Shown here: positions 23,335-35,241 of the stretch, one piece after another
How positions within the stretch are numbered: position 1 is the first letter of the stretch
Layout: each line of letters begins with the position of its first letter
Source: Monilinia fructicola
Lineage: Eukaryota > Ascomycota > Leotiomycetes > Helotiales > Sclerotiniaceae
Assembly: GCA_008692225.1 (NCBI GenBank)
Contig: VICG01000004.1
Span: 2,170,501-2,234,500, forward strand
DNA: 64,000 nt
Direction of reading: 5' to 3'
The notes under the pieces: model-generated
Databases searched by the model: none
What the model was told of the DNA's origin: nothing
The model's input: only the letters and a program-made list of their open reading frames with translations
Made by a program: the position numbers and the translations under genes

Positions 23335-24782
23335 ATGGCTTCAACGAATCTCCATCCCCTTGAAGCACCAGTCCGCACCTTGATTTTGGCTTTTGCTCTT
23401 TGGAAGGTCTCACTTCTACTCATTGCAGCTTCTAGTCCAGGTTCTGGCTATGATACATCTACTAGCCTCTTATTGTCAAGCCTGCATTCGATTGGGAGGA
23501 GAAAGTTACCATCGGCAGTGCAGTACCTCATCGGCAAGTTGGTAAGATGGGATGCAATATACTTCGTGCGCGTGTCAAATCGCGAATATCTTTATGAACA
23601 AGAATGGGCTTTTGGGTGGGGCTTCTCCCGCATGATAAAATTTAGCACCACGGGTAAGTTCAGTGCCAGCTGCCTGTCTGGTACGTGCCGTTGACCAAAA
23701 TAGGACTTGGATATCTTGGGATACCCCACTATGATGGACTGGAGGGGTTGGTAGGGATTCTACTGGCTCATGTCTCTCATCTCCTTTCGGTTCTCGTCCT
23801 CCATAGCCTGACCTTAAGACTCTTCCCTTCGAGAAGCTTTGCACTGGTAACAGCTCTTCTGTACATCATATCACCGGCTGGCATATTTCTATCTGCTCCG
23901 TATGCCGAGAGTTCTTGTGCCTTGTTGACCTTTCTGGGGATATTCCTTTTCACCAAAAGTTTCGGCTCTGAAGCGAGTAACAGAACTTTCGGTCACGACC
24001 TTCTTGTTCTCATTTCTGGCGTAATATTCGGGGTTGCTACGACTTTCAGGAGTAACGCATTGCTTAACGGGCTCCTCTTACTCGAGGAAGCATTCCGAAA
24101 TTTATTCGACTTGTGTAATGAGTTCCATATAACCACCATCCGTCGTATCGTCATCACTGGTTTAGGAGGCCTATGTGTTGGAATTGGCTTCCTCTTCCCA
24201 CAGTATCTCGCATATCAGGAGTATTGTCGGGCAACAGATGCTGAGAGTATCAGAACATGGTGTACAAATAGCATACCAAGTATATATACTTTTGTACAAG
24301 GTTATTACTGGTATGTTGATATGTTTGGCTCAGTTGAAGCGTATCTAACAAGTATCAGGAATAATGGGCTCTTCAACTATTGGACCCTCTCGAATATACC
24401 TCTTTTTCTACTTGCAATGCCTATGATCATAATCCTAGGGGTATCTAGTAATTGGGGTATACGAGACTCTCACTCACAACCAATCTCAGTTGCCTCCAAG
24501 AAAAAGACCAACCTACCTGTCAACGGGATCCAGCATACCGACAAAGTTCAGATTGTTCGGAATCTCGCGCTCTCACAGTTGCTTCTGACATTGTACACTG
24601 TAACATGTGGCCATGTTCAAATCATTACGAGGATCTCATCGTCTTATCCAGTATATTTATGGTACATGGCCATTTTGCTTGCGAAAGGACATGGTGCAAC
24701 AGTCAGAAATGTTGGCAGGTTTATGATAATATATGCCGGTATCCAAAGCGGCTTATTCTCTTCATTTTTACCACCTGCATGA
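23335..24782 (+). CDS. GPI18: GPI mannosyltransferase 2 (PIG-V family)
   Basis: Adds the second mannose to the glycosylphosphatidylinositol anchor precursor on the ER lumenal side, from dolichol-phosphate-mannose. Two exons, 23,335-23,653 and 23,704-24,782, are joined over a 50-nt intron with phase-1 junction STTG|LGYLGIP; total 465 residues. PIG-V hallmarks are the lumenal RWDAIYF at about residue 63, a following YEQEWAFGWGF stretch, and repeated hydrophobic helices (for example LLAHVSHLLSVLVLHSL). The invariant-looking GHVQIITRISSSYPVYLWYM lies near the C-terminus, where the family has HxQxR-like residues. The frame is intact throughout. It shares no operon-like unit with the following YTH gene, which starts about 1 kb downstream. 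Confidence 0.93.
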
Positions 24783-25768
24783 AGTGACAACGACGCCAAG
24801 ATGTCATTGGTACTTTATATTCATTCTAATAGTCTATAGCTAATCATCGCTCATAAACATAACAAGTGTGGCGAATGTAACCACCTGGGCATTCCAAGGC
24901 TTTATTAGAACATATCCAATAAGAAAGTGATGGTAAGGATTTGATTTGATAGGTTATAATGACATGCTCTCATTTCGATAGAACAAAATGAAATATGAGA
25001 AAGATGATACCAAACGGAAATCTGCATCTATTCCAATATCCATGGATGTATATGACGAATCATGTGAAGGGAGTTAGTTGATAGGTACCAAGTAGGCAGT
25101 CTGTACATCACGGGTACAGTCAGTAGTCGCCTTCCTTCAGCTGTGGCGGTTGGCAGCCTGAGGCCAGCATTACTACGGAGGGAGTAGTGCGTGATTAGTA
25201 ATAAGGTTCCAAGGTTGTTATCACAAACTTCCAAGGTTGTAATCATCACAACCTTTGAGATGCTCACTCACACACACATTAATGCTTCATTTTATATCTT
25301 CAATATCCATTTCCAACCCACAATATCAAACGAGCAAGAAAAAAAAGAAAGTTAAAATACAAAAAAACCAAAAAAAAATTATATGAAAACATGAACATGC
25401 ATCACTATTATACACGTTAATTCTTCCAAATCTTCTTTTACTTCTCCTGCAAAGGAACCTTCTTATAAATGATAGCAGACTTTTGAAGAAAACAAAAATA
25501 CAAGAAACACGTCGTTTGTGGTTTTAAAACCACTTCGTCATGATTTTTGAAAGTATAAGCACTACAAATATCTAATTTCAGCCAGAACATCATCATTGAC
25601 TGTGAATATTCACTCTTATCGGTCTTTCAAATACAATTTGGACATCAAGTCGTTATTGAGAGCGACAAAAATAAATTATCTCCCATCTGCCAAAGTGTTC
25701 TTCGACCTTGGATACAATACAACACAACCAATACTCTCTCTCCACTTGACAAATTCTTGTCAAAAGCC
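24783..25768. other. intergenic, GPI18 3' region and YTH gene promoter/leader
   Basis: No gene seen. The last few hundred bases before 25,769 have A-rich tracts (about 25,338-25,380) and are likely the promoter and 5' leader of the YTH-domain gene. Confidence 0.5.
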
Positions 25769-28615
25769 ATGTGGTCAACAAATAATGGCTTCCCAAACAA
25801 TGGCCAGTATCAACAAAACAGCTTCAATCAAGATGATCCATCTGCTACTACACCACTGCCGGTACAATCTCCTTTTGCTGGAGGGGTCCCGGGTTCCAAT
25901 TTCTTTCAACAGCCAAATATGATGCAGTATGATGAGATAAATATCGACGGTTTTAATGGATTCTCTCCTAATCTCCCTATGTACAACCAGGCAGCCTTCG
26001 CACAAAACCAATTTATTGCTCCCAATCCATCAGTAAGTGCTTGGGACAGTCGCAGCTTCTACTTGCAACTTCGGGGAGCAAGCGCATACAGCTAACCTCT
26101 GGCCATCTTCTCAGTTCTCGCCTCAATTGAACTCAACTAATAATAGTGCGCCTCCTGTTACCCTTGCTCCGACAAAAGAACAGCTTGCTGCCAAACTGCC
26201 GAGTTAAGAGCAAGATTGATGAAGGGAAAAGAAGGCCGAACCAACTCAGCTACCCCACCAGTTTCTGCACCGACAAAACAAATAACTGCAATAGAGCCAT
26301 CGAGCTCATTGCAGCAATCCCCTAATAGTCCTGCTTTAGGGTCGTCGGGAATCGACGAGCATTTGCGCCGTGAAAAAGAGATAAATGATCTCATCTCAGA
26401 TTATTCTGATAGCAAGCCAACAACAAATTCAAAAATCAACCATGAGGTAGAAAATAGTATCGCCAAAAAACCAACACACACCAACACATCTATCGTATCT
26501 GCAATGTCTCGAGATCTTTTTCTCGGGAAACCCTGCAAGAATCACCAAAGCTCACACCAACAATGGCCTGGCTGGTAATGGCACTCCAGCAGAGCGCCAA
26601 ACTAAGAATGTTGAGAATGGGTCAATGTCAGAAGGGGAAATATTAGATGAGCCTATTCTTAAGAAAGCTTCCGCCCACAGAGCCAAAAGGAAATCAGATC
26701 AATACAAAACCGGCTAACGTTATTGAGAAGTCTCTTAAACCTGAAGATGATAGAACATCTCGGTTGCCTTATACTTGCGTAAAGCTCGAAGAACCTGGCC
26801 CTTTGGTTCGACGCCCAGCAACAGTTCAGCCATCAAGACATGACCTTCCTCGCTATCGAGAAGAACGAAGAGAAGAGATTGATTTTAGACCAGAGAGAAT
26901 GGCCAATGGGGATCACAGACATGAAAAGAAGTCACATCAAGACACCGACAAAAGGCCTCACCCACGCAGGTTTTCTCGTGAACAAAATGACGACTATCGC
27001 CGTCCTGAATTTGCCAAGGAAGATGCCAAATCTGTTCGAGAGGCTAAGCCGCCAACACTAGCACAAATTTTACCACATGATGATGATTTGAGGGAATGGT
27101 TGGAAATGACTCAATACCATGATCTAACACATAGAAACAAGGTTTTGAAAACTGCACGAGCTCTAAAGGAATTGGAGGATCAAAAAGCAAAACTTTTGGC
27201 AGGTATACAGGACGATCAAAGTCTTGTGAAATATAACATGGGAGGCTTGATGACCGGCTTGATTATGCAACCTCGGAATGCCCCAGCAACTACCGACTTT
27301 ACAGATCTTCGTGATCGAGTTATACCTAACAAGCGCAATCACAGTGAAGTCCAAGACTCCGAAGAGGAAGCAAACTATGGAAAAGCAGCTCGTCATGAGA
27401 ATCGAGACCATGAATATCGCCGTCGACAGAGCTCAGCCGACTACGACACTTCTCGTCATCTAAACGGTGATCGTGGAGGTCATTCTCATTTTGAAGATTC
27501 TCGTAATCGTGGTCGAAGTCGTAGTAATGATCGTGAAGTGTCCCCTGGTTCAAGAGCCTACGAGAGCAGACCTCTCGCGCGAGAAAGATCTTATGATGCA
27601 GGCCCAGGTGGACGTCGCTCATATGAAGTACATGGAGGTTACAGAGGCAAGGCTTTTGATCCAAATTACCGAGGACGAGCTCGAGGACGAGGCCGTGGTG
27701 ACTGGATGTCACATGATTCGAGAAGTGAGGCTGGCTTTGGATCGCGAAATGCACTTAACAAGCCCTATAAAGATACGAAAGGTTTTGATCGAGGTGGGAA
27801 AGGTGGTCAGTGAAGCTCACTTATCCTGTTCGGCCCTGCTATTTTTTCCCAAGTCCTTAGAGATTGCTTTAGTAGCGCTATCTTGATACCCATTCAATCA
27901 ATTGACAAACAATATTATTAAAATTACTATTATTCTTGCTGTGAAGTTTAGTGACGAGTGTCTGCCAATAATTGGATGTTAATACAAAAAAATCAGGGTT
28001 TCACATGCTGACGCTTTCAGATACAAGATACTTCATCGTAAAATCTTTCAACGAGGAGAATGTTCTTAAATGTATAGAAGATGTAAGTCGAGTAGTTATT
28101 ACGACTCATCGAGACCAATTCAACTAATCTACACCAGGGGGTATGGACCACCCAAGCACAGAACGGACCTATCTTCAAAGAAGCATTCGAAACCTGCAAA
28201 AACGTAATCCTCGTCTTCTCCATCAACAAAAGCCGCGCTTTCCAAGGCTATGTAAGTATCTTTCTCCCACTCGCTCCCCATTGAACCTCGACCCACTCAT
28301 CACACACTAACCATCTAGGCCCGCATGGAATCTATCCCTGGCGCCGTCGACGTCCCCGCGTGGCAGAGATTCATCAATTGGGAAAGCGCGGGCGCATTTC
28401 AAGTTCGATGGCTCGCCATTTGCCACACGAGGTTTCATCGCGTGGGACATTTGAAGAATTCTCTGAACGAGTGTGTGCCGGTGTTGATTGGGAAGGATGG
28501 TCAGGAGATTGACGAGGATTGTGGGAGGCGGCTGTTGGCGTGCATGGATGAGGAGTTGGAGCTAGCGTTGGAGCGCGAGAAGTCTCTGAGTGCGGATGAT
28601 TTCTGGGATGATTAG
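25769..28615 (+). CDS. YTH-domain RNA-binding protein (m6A reader type)
   Basis: Five exons: 25,769-26,032, 26,115-27,805, 28,021-28,082, 28,138-28,251 and 28,319-28,615, about 808 residues. The C-terminal YTH domain binds N6-methyladenosine in RNA. It is spread over the last three exons and opens with TRYFIVKSFNEENVLKCIED. GVWTTQ carries the first cage Trp, and then come VFSINKSRAFQGYARM, a second Trp in FINWESAG, and IGKDGQEID. The long N-terminal part is Asn/Gln-rich, then Arg/Ser/Gly-rich (GRGRGDW). It has a helical block, LAQILPHDDDLREWLEMTQY, at 27,058-27,117. The layout resembles YTHDC1-type nuclear readers. Exon 2 is broken by three frame changes: at about 26,190-26,205, an extra T at 26,517-26,521, and an extra base at about 26,655-26,700. 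The frames between them read coherently (for example SEGEILDEP). The 27,806-28,020 intron is unusually long, but the stop at 27,811 forces splicing. Confidence 0.88.
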
Positions 28616-29836
28616 GGCGTGTGTGCTAAGGTGGATGGAAGGTGGTGGGTGCCCATGATGGATGCGCTGGATGCCCAAGGGAGAGTAAGAGAAGGGAGGA
28701 CTGCCGGGCCGGGCTGTTGGTCCCGAGGGACCCGAGCACGGCTCATCTTGTAGGTAGGTATGTGTAGGATCCCTGGTTCCTCTCATCATCACCATATTGC
28801 CCTTTTCTTTGCGCGCCGAATTTTCTATACATTTCCAGTACATGACTTCACAAAACGCTACATCTTTGTCTTTCCGCGTCTCTCGCTTATACTATACGTG
28901 ATATGACATACTACATTCATTCCATCAGAAGACCCGGGTCCCGGAGTAGGACATCACGATCTGCTTCCATGGCATGATGCGGAATATATGATGTTGTATC
29001 GGAAGCATACCAATGTTTCCGCAAAGCGAGTATGGTGGTACTAGCAGAATATACGACCCTTCGATCTCGCAAAGGGGCCGTGGCCTATGACTCGACATGG
29101 CAAGAGAAACCCGACGGGGAAATCACTGTCAACTTTTCTCCAGAAGCAATGAGTGAACGTATGGATTTATGAAACCTCCTCTCGTCTTCTCATCAATAGT
29201 CGTCACACATGCCATTTTTGCTTGGTTCTTTTGGAAACATGTATGTAGTTTTGTTTTTTTGTGTTGACGTCTGTTTTTGTGTTTTTTTTTTCCCCTTTTG
29301 GCTGCATTGGGCCGTAGGGAAACATTCCATAGCGTTGCGTGTATGTCACAGAGCAGCATGGCCGTCAAATCGTCTCGTCAAGAAACACGCCGATAATGGG
29401 ACGTGGGGTGAAGGTATCCGATGAGGACTCGGAGGGAGGAAAGTCGTCGATGCAAGATCTCTTTCCTGTTGGTTCATTATTGGCTGAGGGTGAGAGTTCG
29501 ATCTATGTATACTACTTGGGTTGATGTTGGGGGTGGGTATGGCTATGGGTCGTAGGACGGTGGTGCTTGAATATACTTTTTTCGGAGGAGAAGGAAGGGT
29601 CGATTTATAGGGAGAGAACTGGAAATCGATTTATTGATGTGTTGCATCGTTCGGGCTTGAAAGCCTGGCAGTTCCATACTGCGCCTGGTGGGGTTTCCGA
29701 GGGTCTCGTTGCAGTGTAAATCATGTAGTGGGGCTGGAACTTCTTGCAAAGCATTTTGTATGATCAACTGGCTCGCAATACTCACTATACCCTCTACGTT
29801 CTGATGATGGAGCAGCAGTCTGCACTCATAAACACA
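28616..29836. other. intergenic between YTH gene and P450 (convergent 3' ends)
   Basis: Two genes end facing each other here, so this should contain both 3' UTRs. Short frames only. No RNA gene or repeat of note beyond T-rich tracts near 29,245-29,300. Confidence 0.55.
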
Positions 29837-31870
29837 CTAGTATTTGGCATCACATCTCCTCTCAAAAACCAGCCAACACACCTGTCCCTTAGGTCTGCTG
29901 GCAATTATCTGATCCTCCATCTCCATACTCGTCTCCCCTTCAACTTCCCATCCGTCCTTTATCCTCGTCCGATACTTGGTATAGATTTTTCGTATGAGAT
30001 GTCGCATTTCTAATTGTGCTAGACTGTATGTTGCAAGCATCGCCAGATTAGTTATTTGGCACAGCATCTCAAGGCACATCTACAAGTTTATTCTCCCACT
30101 TCTACCCTCTAGAGTGGAAAGATTAACGATGGTCTACAAGAAATTATACTCACTGCTTTCCCGTACACGCTCTTCCCCCTCGTCCAAAAGCGAGAGATAC
30201 CTTTTCCATCTCCATCAACTTATCGTGATTCACGAGCCACCTCTCTGGACAGAAGGTATCTGCATCACTAAAATTCTTTGTATTTCGATGCAGACTCCAC
30301 GCTTGTACACTCACAATTGAGTCACCCGGGATGCTGTATCCATCTATTACTCTCGGTTTGTTGTTTGCTGTAAGTCTTGGTTGTGACATTGGGATAGGTG
30401 GATAGAGACGAAGGATTTCCTGGATGATCGCGTTTAGGTATGTGGCGTCGCATAAATCTGTTCTTGTGTTCGTCTCTGATCTCAAATTGGCACTTTGAGT
30501 CTCTTTCAGGGAGCAGGCGAGTTTTTCCTGTATCTCAAAGTAACGAGGGAGGGAGAGCGTGTACATGAGGAAAGTGAGAGCAGCGCCTGTGGTATCTATA
30601 CCTGCTGCCAAATGATCTAATATCTCTGCGGCGATATCGGTTTTTGATAAGGGTGGAGAAGCATTTTGGAGCGCATGGAGAAGGGTGTGAGGTTCTGGGT
30701 TGGGAAGAATGCAGGAGGAGGAGATATATGCGTTGGTCAGAGGGCTAGAGCGTTGGGGAAAGAGGTATAAGAGAAATGTGGAGAGGGGTTGGAGGTAAAA
30801 GGTTAGTAGTTGATCTAGAGACGAGTCAGATTCGGTTGCTTTGGCTTAAATTGTAGCAGAGTTAAAGATACTTTTGAGACTGGAGTGATAGGTCATCTCT
30901 TCCATTATTCCCATACCAGTTCTCTCCTCGATGGATTTAGTCCCAAATTTTCCAATTAGAAAATGACTGGCACAATCTAGTGCATAGCAATGTGCATATC
31001 TCTGTCATCATGTCGTTAGCTATCATTTTTCATACTCAAGCAGCTTATATGTACGTAATGGAATACAGCAGATGCAGCAAAACTCACATACACATCTACG
31101 ATTCCATCTTTCGAATCCTCAATATTTCGAATAAATGCTCGACTTCTTTCTTCAATTCCTTGCACAATAGAAGGTTTAAGGATCTCAGAATTCCGATATG
31201 GTTTTGCAATACGTCTCTTCTTTTCCTTGTGCTAAAGGTTTGAGTTATCAGTAACAATATAATTTCGCTCTGCTCTTCAACTTCTTCTTTGGACGGTGCT
31301 GGGTTTTGGGCCGAGAATCAATTACCACATCACTCCTCTTTTCAAACAACAGAATCTCCAGGCCTAAACAAAACAGAAGAGAAAAACAAAAGATGAAGGA
31401 AAATGACAGCTCACCTCCACCCTAGCCTCAGTAGAAAAAACAGTCCTGACACCCAGCTGCCTGAATAACCCATAAAACCCCGTCTTGTCTAACTCCAATC
31501 TTTTTTCTCCTCTTCCTCCCTCTGTTTCACACCCATAAACTCCTTTAACTCCTTCCCTCCCACAAAATGAAAATTCCCTCACCCCAATCCTCACAGCATC
31601 CCCATATTTGCCGTGTAGTTTATGAATATACAACCTTCGATTACCATTCCATTCATGATATCTCAGTACTATGTTTGTGAAGTAAGTATACCAAGGACCT
31701 GGTGGAAGGCTGGAGCTTTGTATGTTGAAAAGAAGGATGAGAGAAAGGGTAGCGAAGAGGTATATGAGAGGAGCGTAGACAAAGAGGATAGCGAAGATGT
31801 TTGGTAAGGATGGAGGTGTGGAGAATATGGAGTATCGTGAGGAGAATTGTCTCGGAGAGGTAGAACTCAT
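29837..31870 (-). CDS. cytochrome P450 monooxygenase with in-frame stop
   Basis: Haem-thiolate monooxygenase anchored to the ER. Four exons: 31,870-31,415, 31,231-31,088, 31,001-30,154 and 30,023-29,837. The total of 1,635 nt (545 codons) divides by three, which supports the model. An N-terminal membrane helix (about residues 20-50) is followed by the hinge SSSLPPGPW. The I-helix reads LAAGIDTTG, the K-helix EILRLYPP, then FCPERW, and the haem loop FGRGGRACTG with its axial Cys. The last intron sits right after the haem loop (GK|HLAQLE). A TAA codon at 30,846-30,848 interrupts exon 3 between FNSATI and AKATESD; a CAA to TAA change would explain it. So this may be a pseudogene, or the stop is a base error. 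The substrate is unknown. A second, different P450 lies 0.5 kb upstream on the same strand. Confidence 0.8.
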
Positions 31871-32412
31871 TTGAAATGAATAGTGAACTTGGAACTCTTG
31901 AGCCTTGGATTTGTAACTTTGAGATGTGGAAGATCTATAACAATTGATATGTAAATGAGTAGGCAGAAGAGTGAGTGCAGACACCCAAAGCCAGGAATAG
32001 GAAATTTGTCCCACTGGTTGAACTTATATGCCAAATAATTAGTATTCAAATATATTCTCATAAGCATAATCAAATATTGAAGTCATGAAGAGAAAGGTCT
32101 GTAGATAGAAGAGGATGTCAGTGTTGTTCTTCCCTTATCAATGCGGGGGAAGTTGGCTGTCATGAACAGGTGGGGTCACCAGGTGTACTGACTGATAAAT
32201 ATCATCCATCGACGTTCCCATCACCTAAACTAATCATGATACATATCATCATACATTCAAGATCATTGATAAACGTCATTGTAACTATCTAAAATGACCT
32301 AGCTGTCGATGGATACTGGATAATAAATTACACCGCCCGAAAACCAACCTTGATAACATCCACCATCCGTGTATGGGGTATATGCATAATGGTACCCATC
32401 CTGAAGAAGACA
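31871..32412. promoter_or_regulatory. spacer between the two P450 genes
   Basis: About 540 bases between the downstream P450 start and the upstream P450 stop, holding the first gene's promoter and the second's 3' end. No clear motif identified. Confidence 0.35.
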
Positions 32413-34175
32413 TTACTTCACATCTATAGATGGAGGTGGAGCATGTTCGAACCGGAGATGAAGTTTACCAGCAGATGGTCCACAGGTATATCCATCCATT
32501 TGGTCGACACCATCGTCGTTTACGACTAGAGTAATGAAATTGGTATATATGGCTGCTATTATGAGTTTGATCTCTGGGATGATTGTTAGTTTTAAGTTCT
32601 TATTACGATAGAGAAGATCGAAAATGGCAAGATCAAGAAAGAGAAACCAACCAAGCATAGCAAAATTACTTCCGATACACATCCTCCCTCCACTACTAAA
32701 AGCCCAGAACGTCCTATCCCGTTCCCGTTTCTGGTCTTCGCTCATACCATTTCCGTCCATCCATCGCATAAAATCAAATCTTTCGGGCTCAGGAAAGACC
32801 TGCTCATTACGATGAACGCTATGAGCTTGCGCACCAATTCTCACACCGCCAGGGATATTTTTGAAGACGCCAATATCGCAACTAGGATATGGAGTCATAC
32901 GGGGAAGACCGCCTGGGATGGCAGCGCGGAGACGAAGGGTTTCCATCAGAACTGCGTGAAGGATGGGGAGAGAGTCGAGATCTTTGCGATCGGGGATTGT
33001 GGGGGTTTGGGAGGATGAGGACGTGGGGTAGAAAAGCATATTGGGTGATAGAGTGAGTAGTTCTTTTCTTAAAGATTTCTGAAGCATGGGATCGATGGAC
33101 AAATGCCAGGCTAGATATGTAACTGTAATACCTGCCGTTTCATGGCCGGCGGCAAGGTGATCAATCATTTCGCTGTAGATACTACGATCTGGAAACTTAA
33201 GCGTCTCTTCCTTAAGGACAGAGTCCTCGCCACGAAGTTTGTTTTCTTTCTCGATACCAGATACCATAGCATTGTAGACTACTGGTTCGTTACCTGGCTC
33301 CGTAGCCCAGGTGCCTCCTTCTTTGAGGAATTTAGCAGTTGCTTCGCAGCGATGCTGACACCACTCCTCTAACTCTTCGTTTGCAGCATCGACAAATGTG
33401 GGGACGATGCGATAGATATAAGTGTTTAGGAATCGAGTCAGGCGGGGAAGCTCTTGTGCATAAAACGTATAACGGTGGCGTCCTTGGTAGAGTCTTAGCC
33501 AATGTCTTCTATATGAGACATCTTTAATAAAATTGGCGCTATTCTTGAGACCGAATAGATATGAAGAGACGAAATCCATGGTAGTTCCGTTAAATAAATC
33601 GTAAACATCAACTCCATAGGGGCTTGGAGAAGAGGAAGCCAGGTTTGAAATGGTAGGTAGAAGGCGTTCATAGAGAATAACCCTTGCTTGCTCAGCCAAT
33701 GCTGGAGAAGATTGCAGTGTAGATTTCGAGTAGATATTCGAAATCATCCTCTTTCTTGAAGAATGATTCTTCGAGGGCAGTGTTGAGAACATGCATGGAA
33801 GACTACCGCATGGTTAGTTGATTGTTGAAAAGTGTTCTCCAACGAAGAAATTACCCATAGTTATCAAAGACAGAGTACCACTTTCCCTTTTCAAATCCAC
33901 CTCCATATACAACTCGAAGGCCTTCTACATCATTGGTAGAGAGTTCATTAGGACCTAATCGAATCAAGGGGCCCAGCTGCCTGTGCAGTGCATGAACTGT
34001 TCTGTTTTCACGACAACGAAATCTTTGAAACAGAATCCAAGTGGGAGAAAATGGAGAAGACCAATGTGCATTTGGGATCTTTGCTAAAGGCGAAATATAT
34101 GCAGGATAGATGAATGAATCTCCATATGAGACCAATCAAAATGCCTGCAAGCCCCAGAGTAGAGATAGCAACCAT
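32413..34175 (-). CDS. cytochrome P450 monooxygenase
   Basis: Two exons, 34,175-33,855 and 33,802-32,413, flank a 52-nt intron; 569 residues after correction. The start MVAISTLGLAGILIGL is a membrane anchor. Characteristic blocks follow: LAKIPNAHWSSPFSP, RLGPNELS, VYGGGFEKGKWYS, and across the splice site NYG|LPCMFSTLPSKNHSSRKR, typical of a fungal P450 group. The I-helix is AAGHETAG, the K-helix METLRLRAA, then EPERFDFMRW, and the haem loop FSSGGRMCIG with the axial Cys. All catalytic landmarks are intact. A one-base excess near 34,090-34,096 separates the ATG-led anchor (LIWRFIH) from YPAYISPLAK. The alternative, a start inside the second frame, lacks an ATG. The substrate is unknown. It lies next to another P450 and about 1.1 kb from an aldo-keto reductase. 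Confidence 0.9.
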
Positions 34176-35241
34176 GGTGGTGGGTTTCTAGGGGGAGTTT
34201 TTCTCTCTTTGCAATCTAGATCGAAAAGCTTTGTGACTGTACTCAATCAAGTAGTGTAAAGGAAGGATCTGAATCCCATCAAAGAAAAGAGATATATCTA
34301 AGAATATAATGTGGGGGGGTTAGTTATCGGTTGAAGACTGCTAGAGGACTCTCTCAACAGCTTCTTAGACGCGGCCTAGGGTTATTCAATTCTGTGAAGT
34401 TGGCGTGAGATTGGATATCCTTGAAAAGTGAGTATGATATATTGGCTGGATGTTCTCGTCGCATACAATATATATTGATTGTTTTAATATGAAGGATGTG
34501 GTCGTACAGAAACGCTTCTTCCTCTCGTGAGTTTCGTATTGGTCATAGGTTCCGACCCCTCTCTTATCAGTTCGACCATGACAGTTTTACCCCACTAGGA
34601 GAAAGTCCAGTTAAGAAGCTAGTGGCTAGTGAAATCAGGGGAGACCATGCCCCAGATTGGAATCCCGAGCCGATCCGTGAATCTTGTACCGAAAAGAAAA
34701 TGCACACTTTGTGAGGAAGATCAACTGTGTAGTATGTACTGTAGATTCTAGGCAGCATTTATCTAGCATTGCAGAACTCTCTTTGAACTTCAGCTTTTCT
34801 TATCATGATGCGGTGAAACACAAGGTCATATATATGCGGGATAGGAGAAAAGGTGTCTTCCGAGGTATTGGTAATTCTGTTGACCACTGCTCCATACCTC
34901 AATTCCCGGTAGCAAGAAAAGGAGACAAGTCATGATGATTCATACTTGAAAATTCCAGATGTATAAAGATAAAGATAATGATGGCTCTGCAACATCACCC
35001 TCCCTACTGTTTGCCGGAAGCAGAGTCATAGAACCAAAGTATCAAATCTCATGGAAAAGTACCATGAAAACAGATGCCACATGTAGACTATAAACGACAA
35101 AGCATGAATCACCTGTTTGTGGCATGGTGTTTTTCTTTGTTGTTAAGAAAAGGAGGTGTAACGATGTACAATACATGGACCCGGTTGTGATTCCTGTACT
35201 TGCAAGCCACATGGATGCCACTTAATATACTTTAATATATT
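34176..35241. other. intergenic between P450 and aldo-keto reductase
   Basis: About 1.07 kb containing the promoter of the P450 at its left end and the 3' region of the AKR at its right. No coding exon, repeat or RNA gene recognised. Confidence 0.5.
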
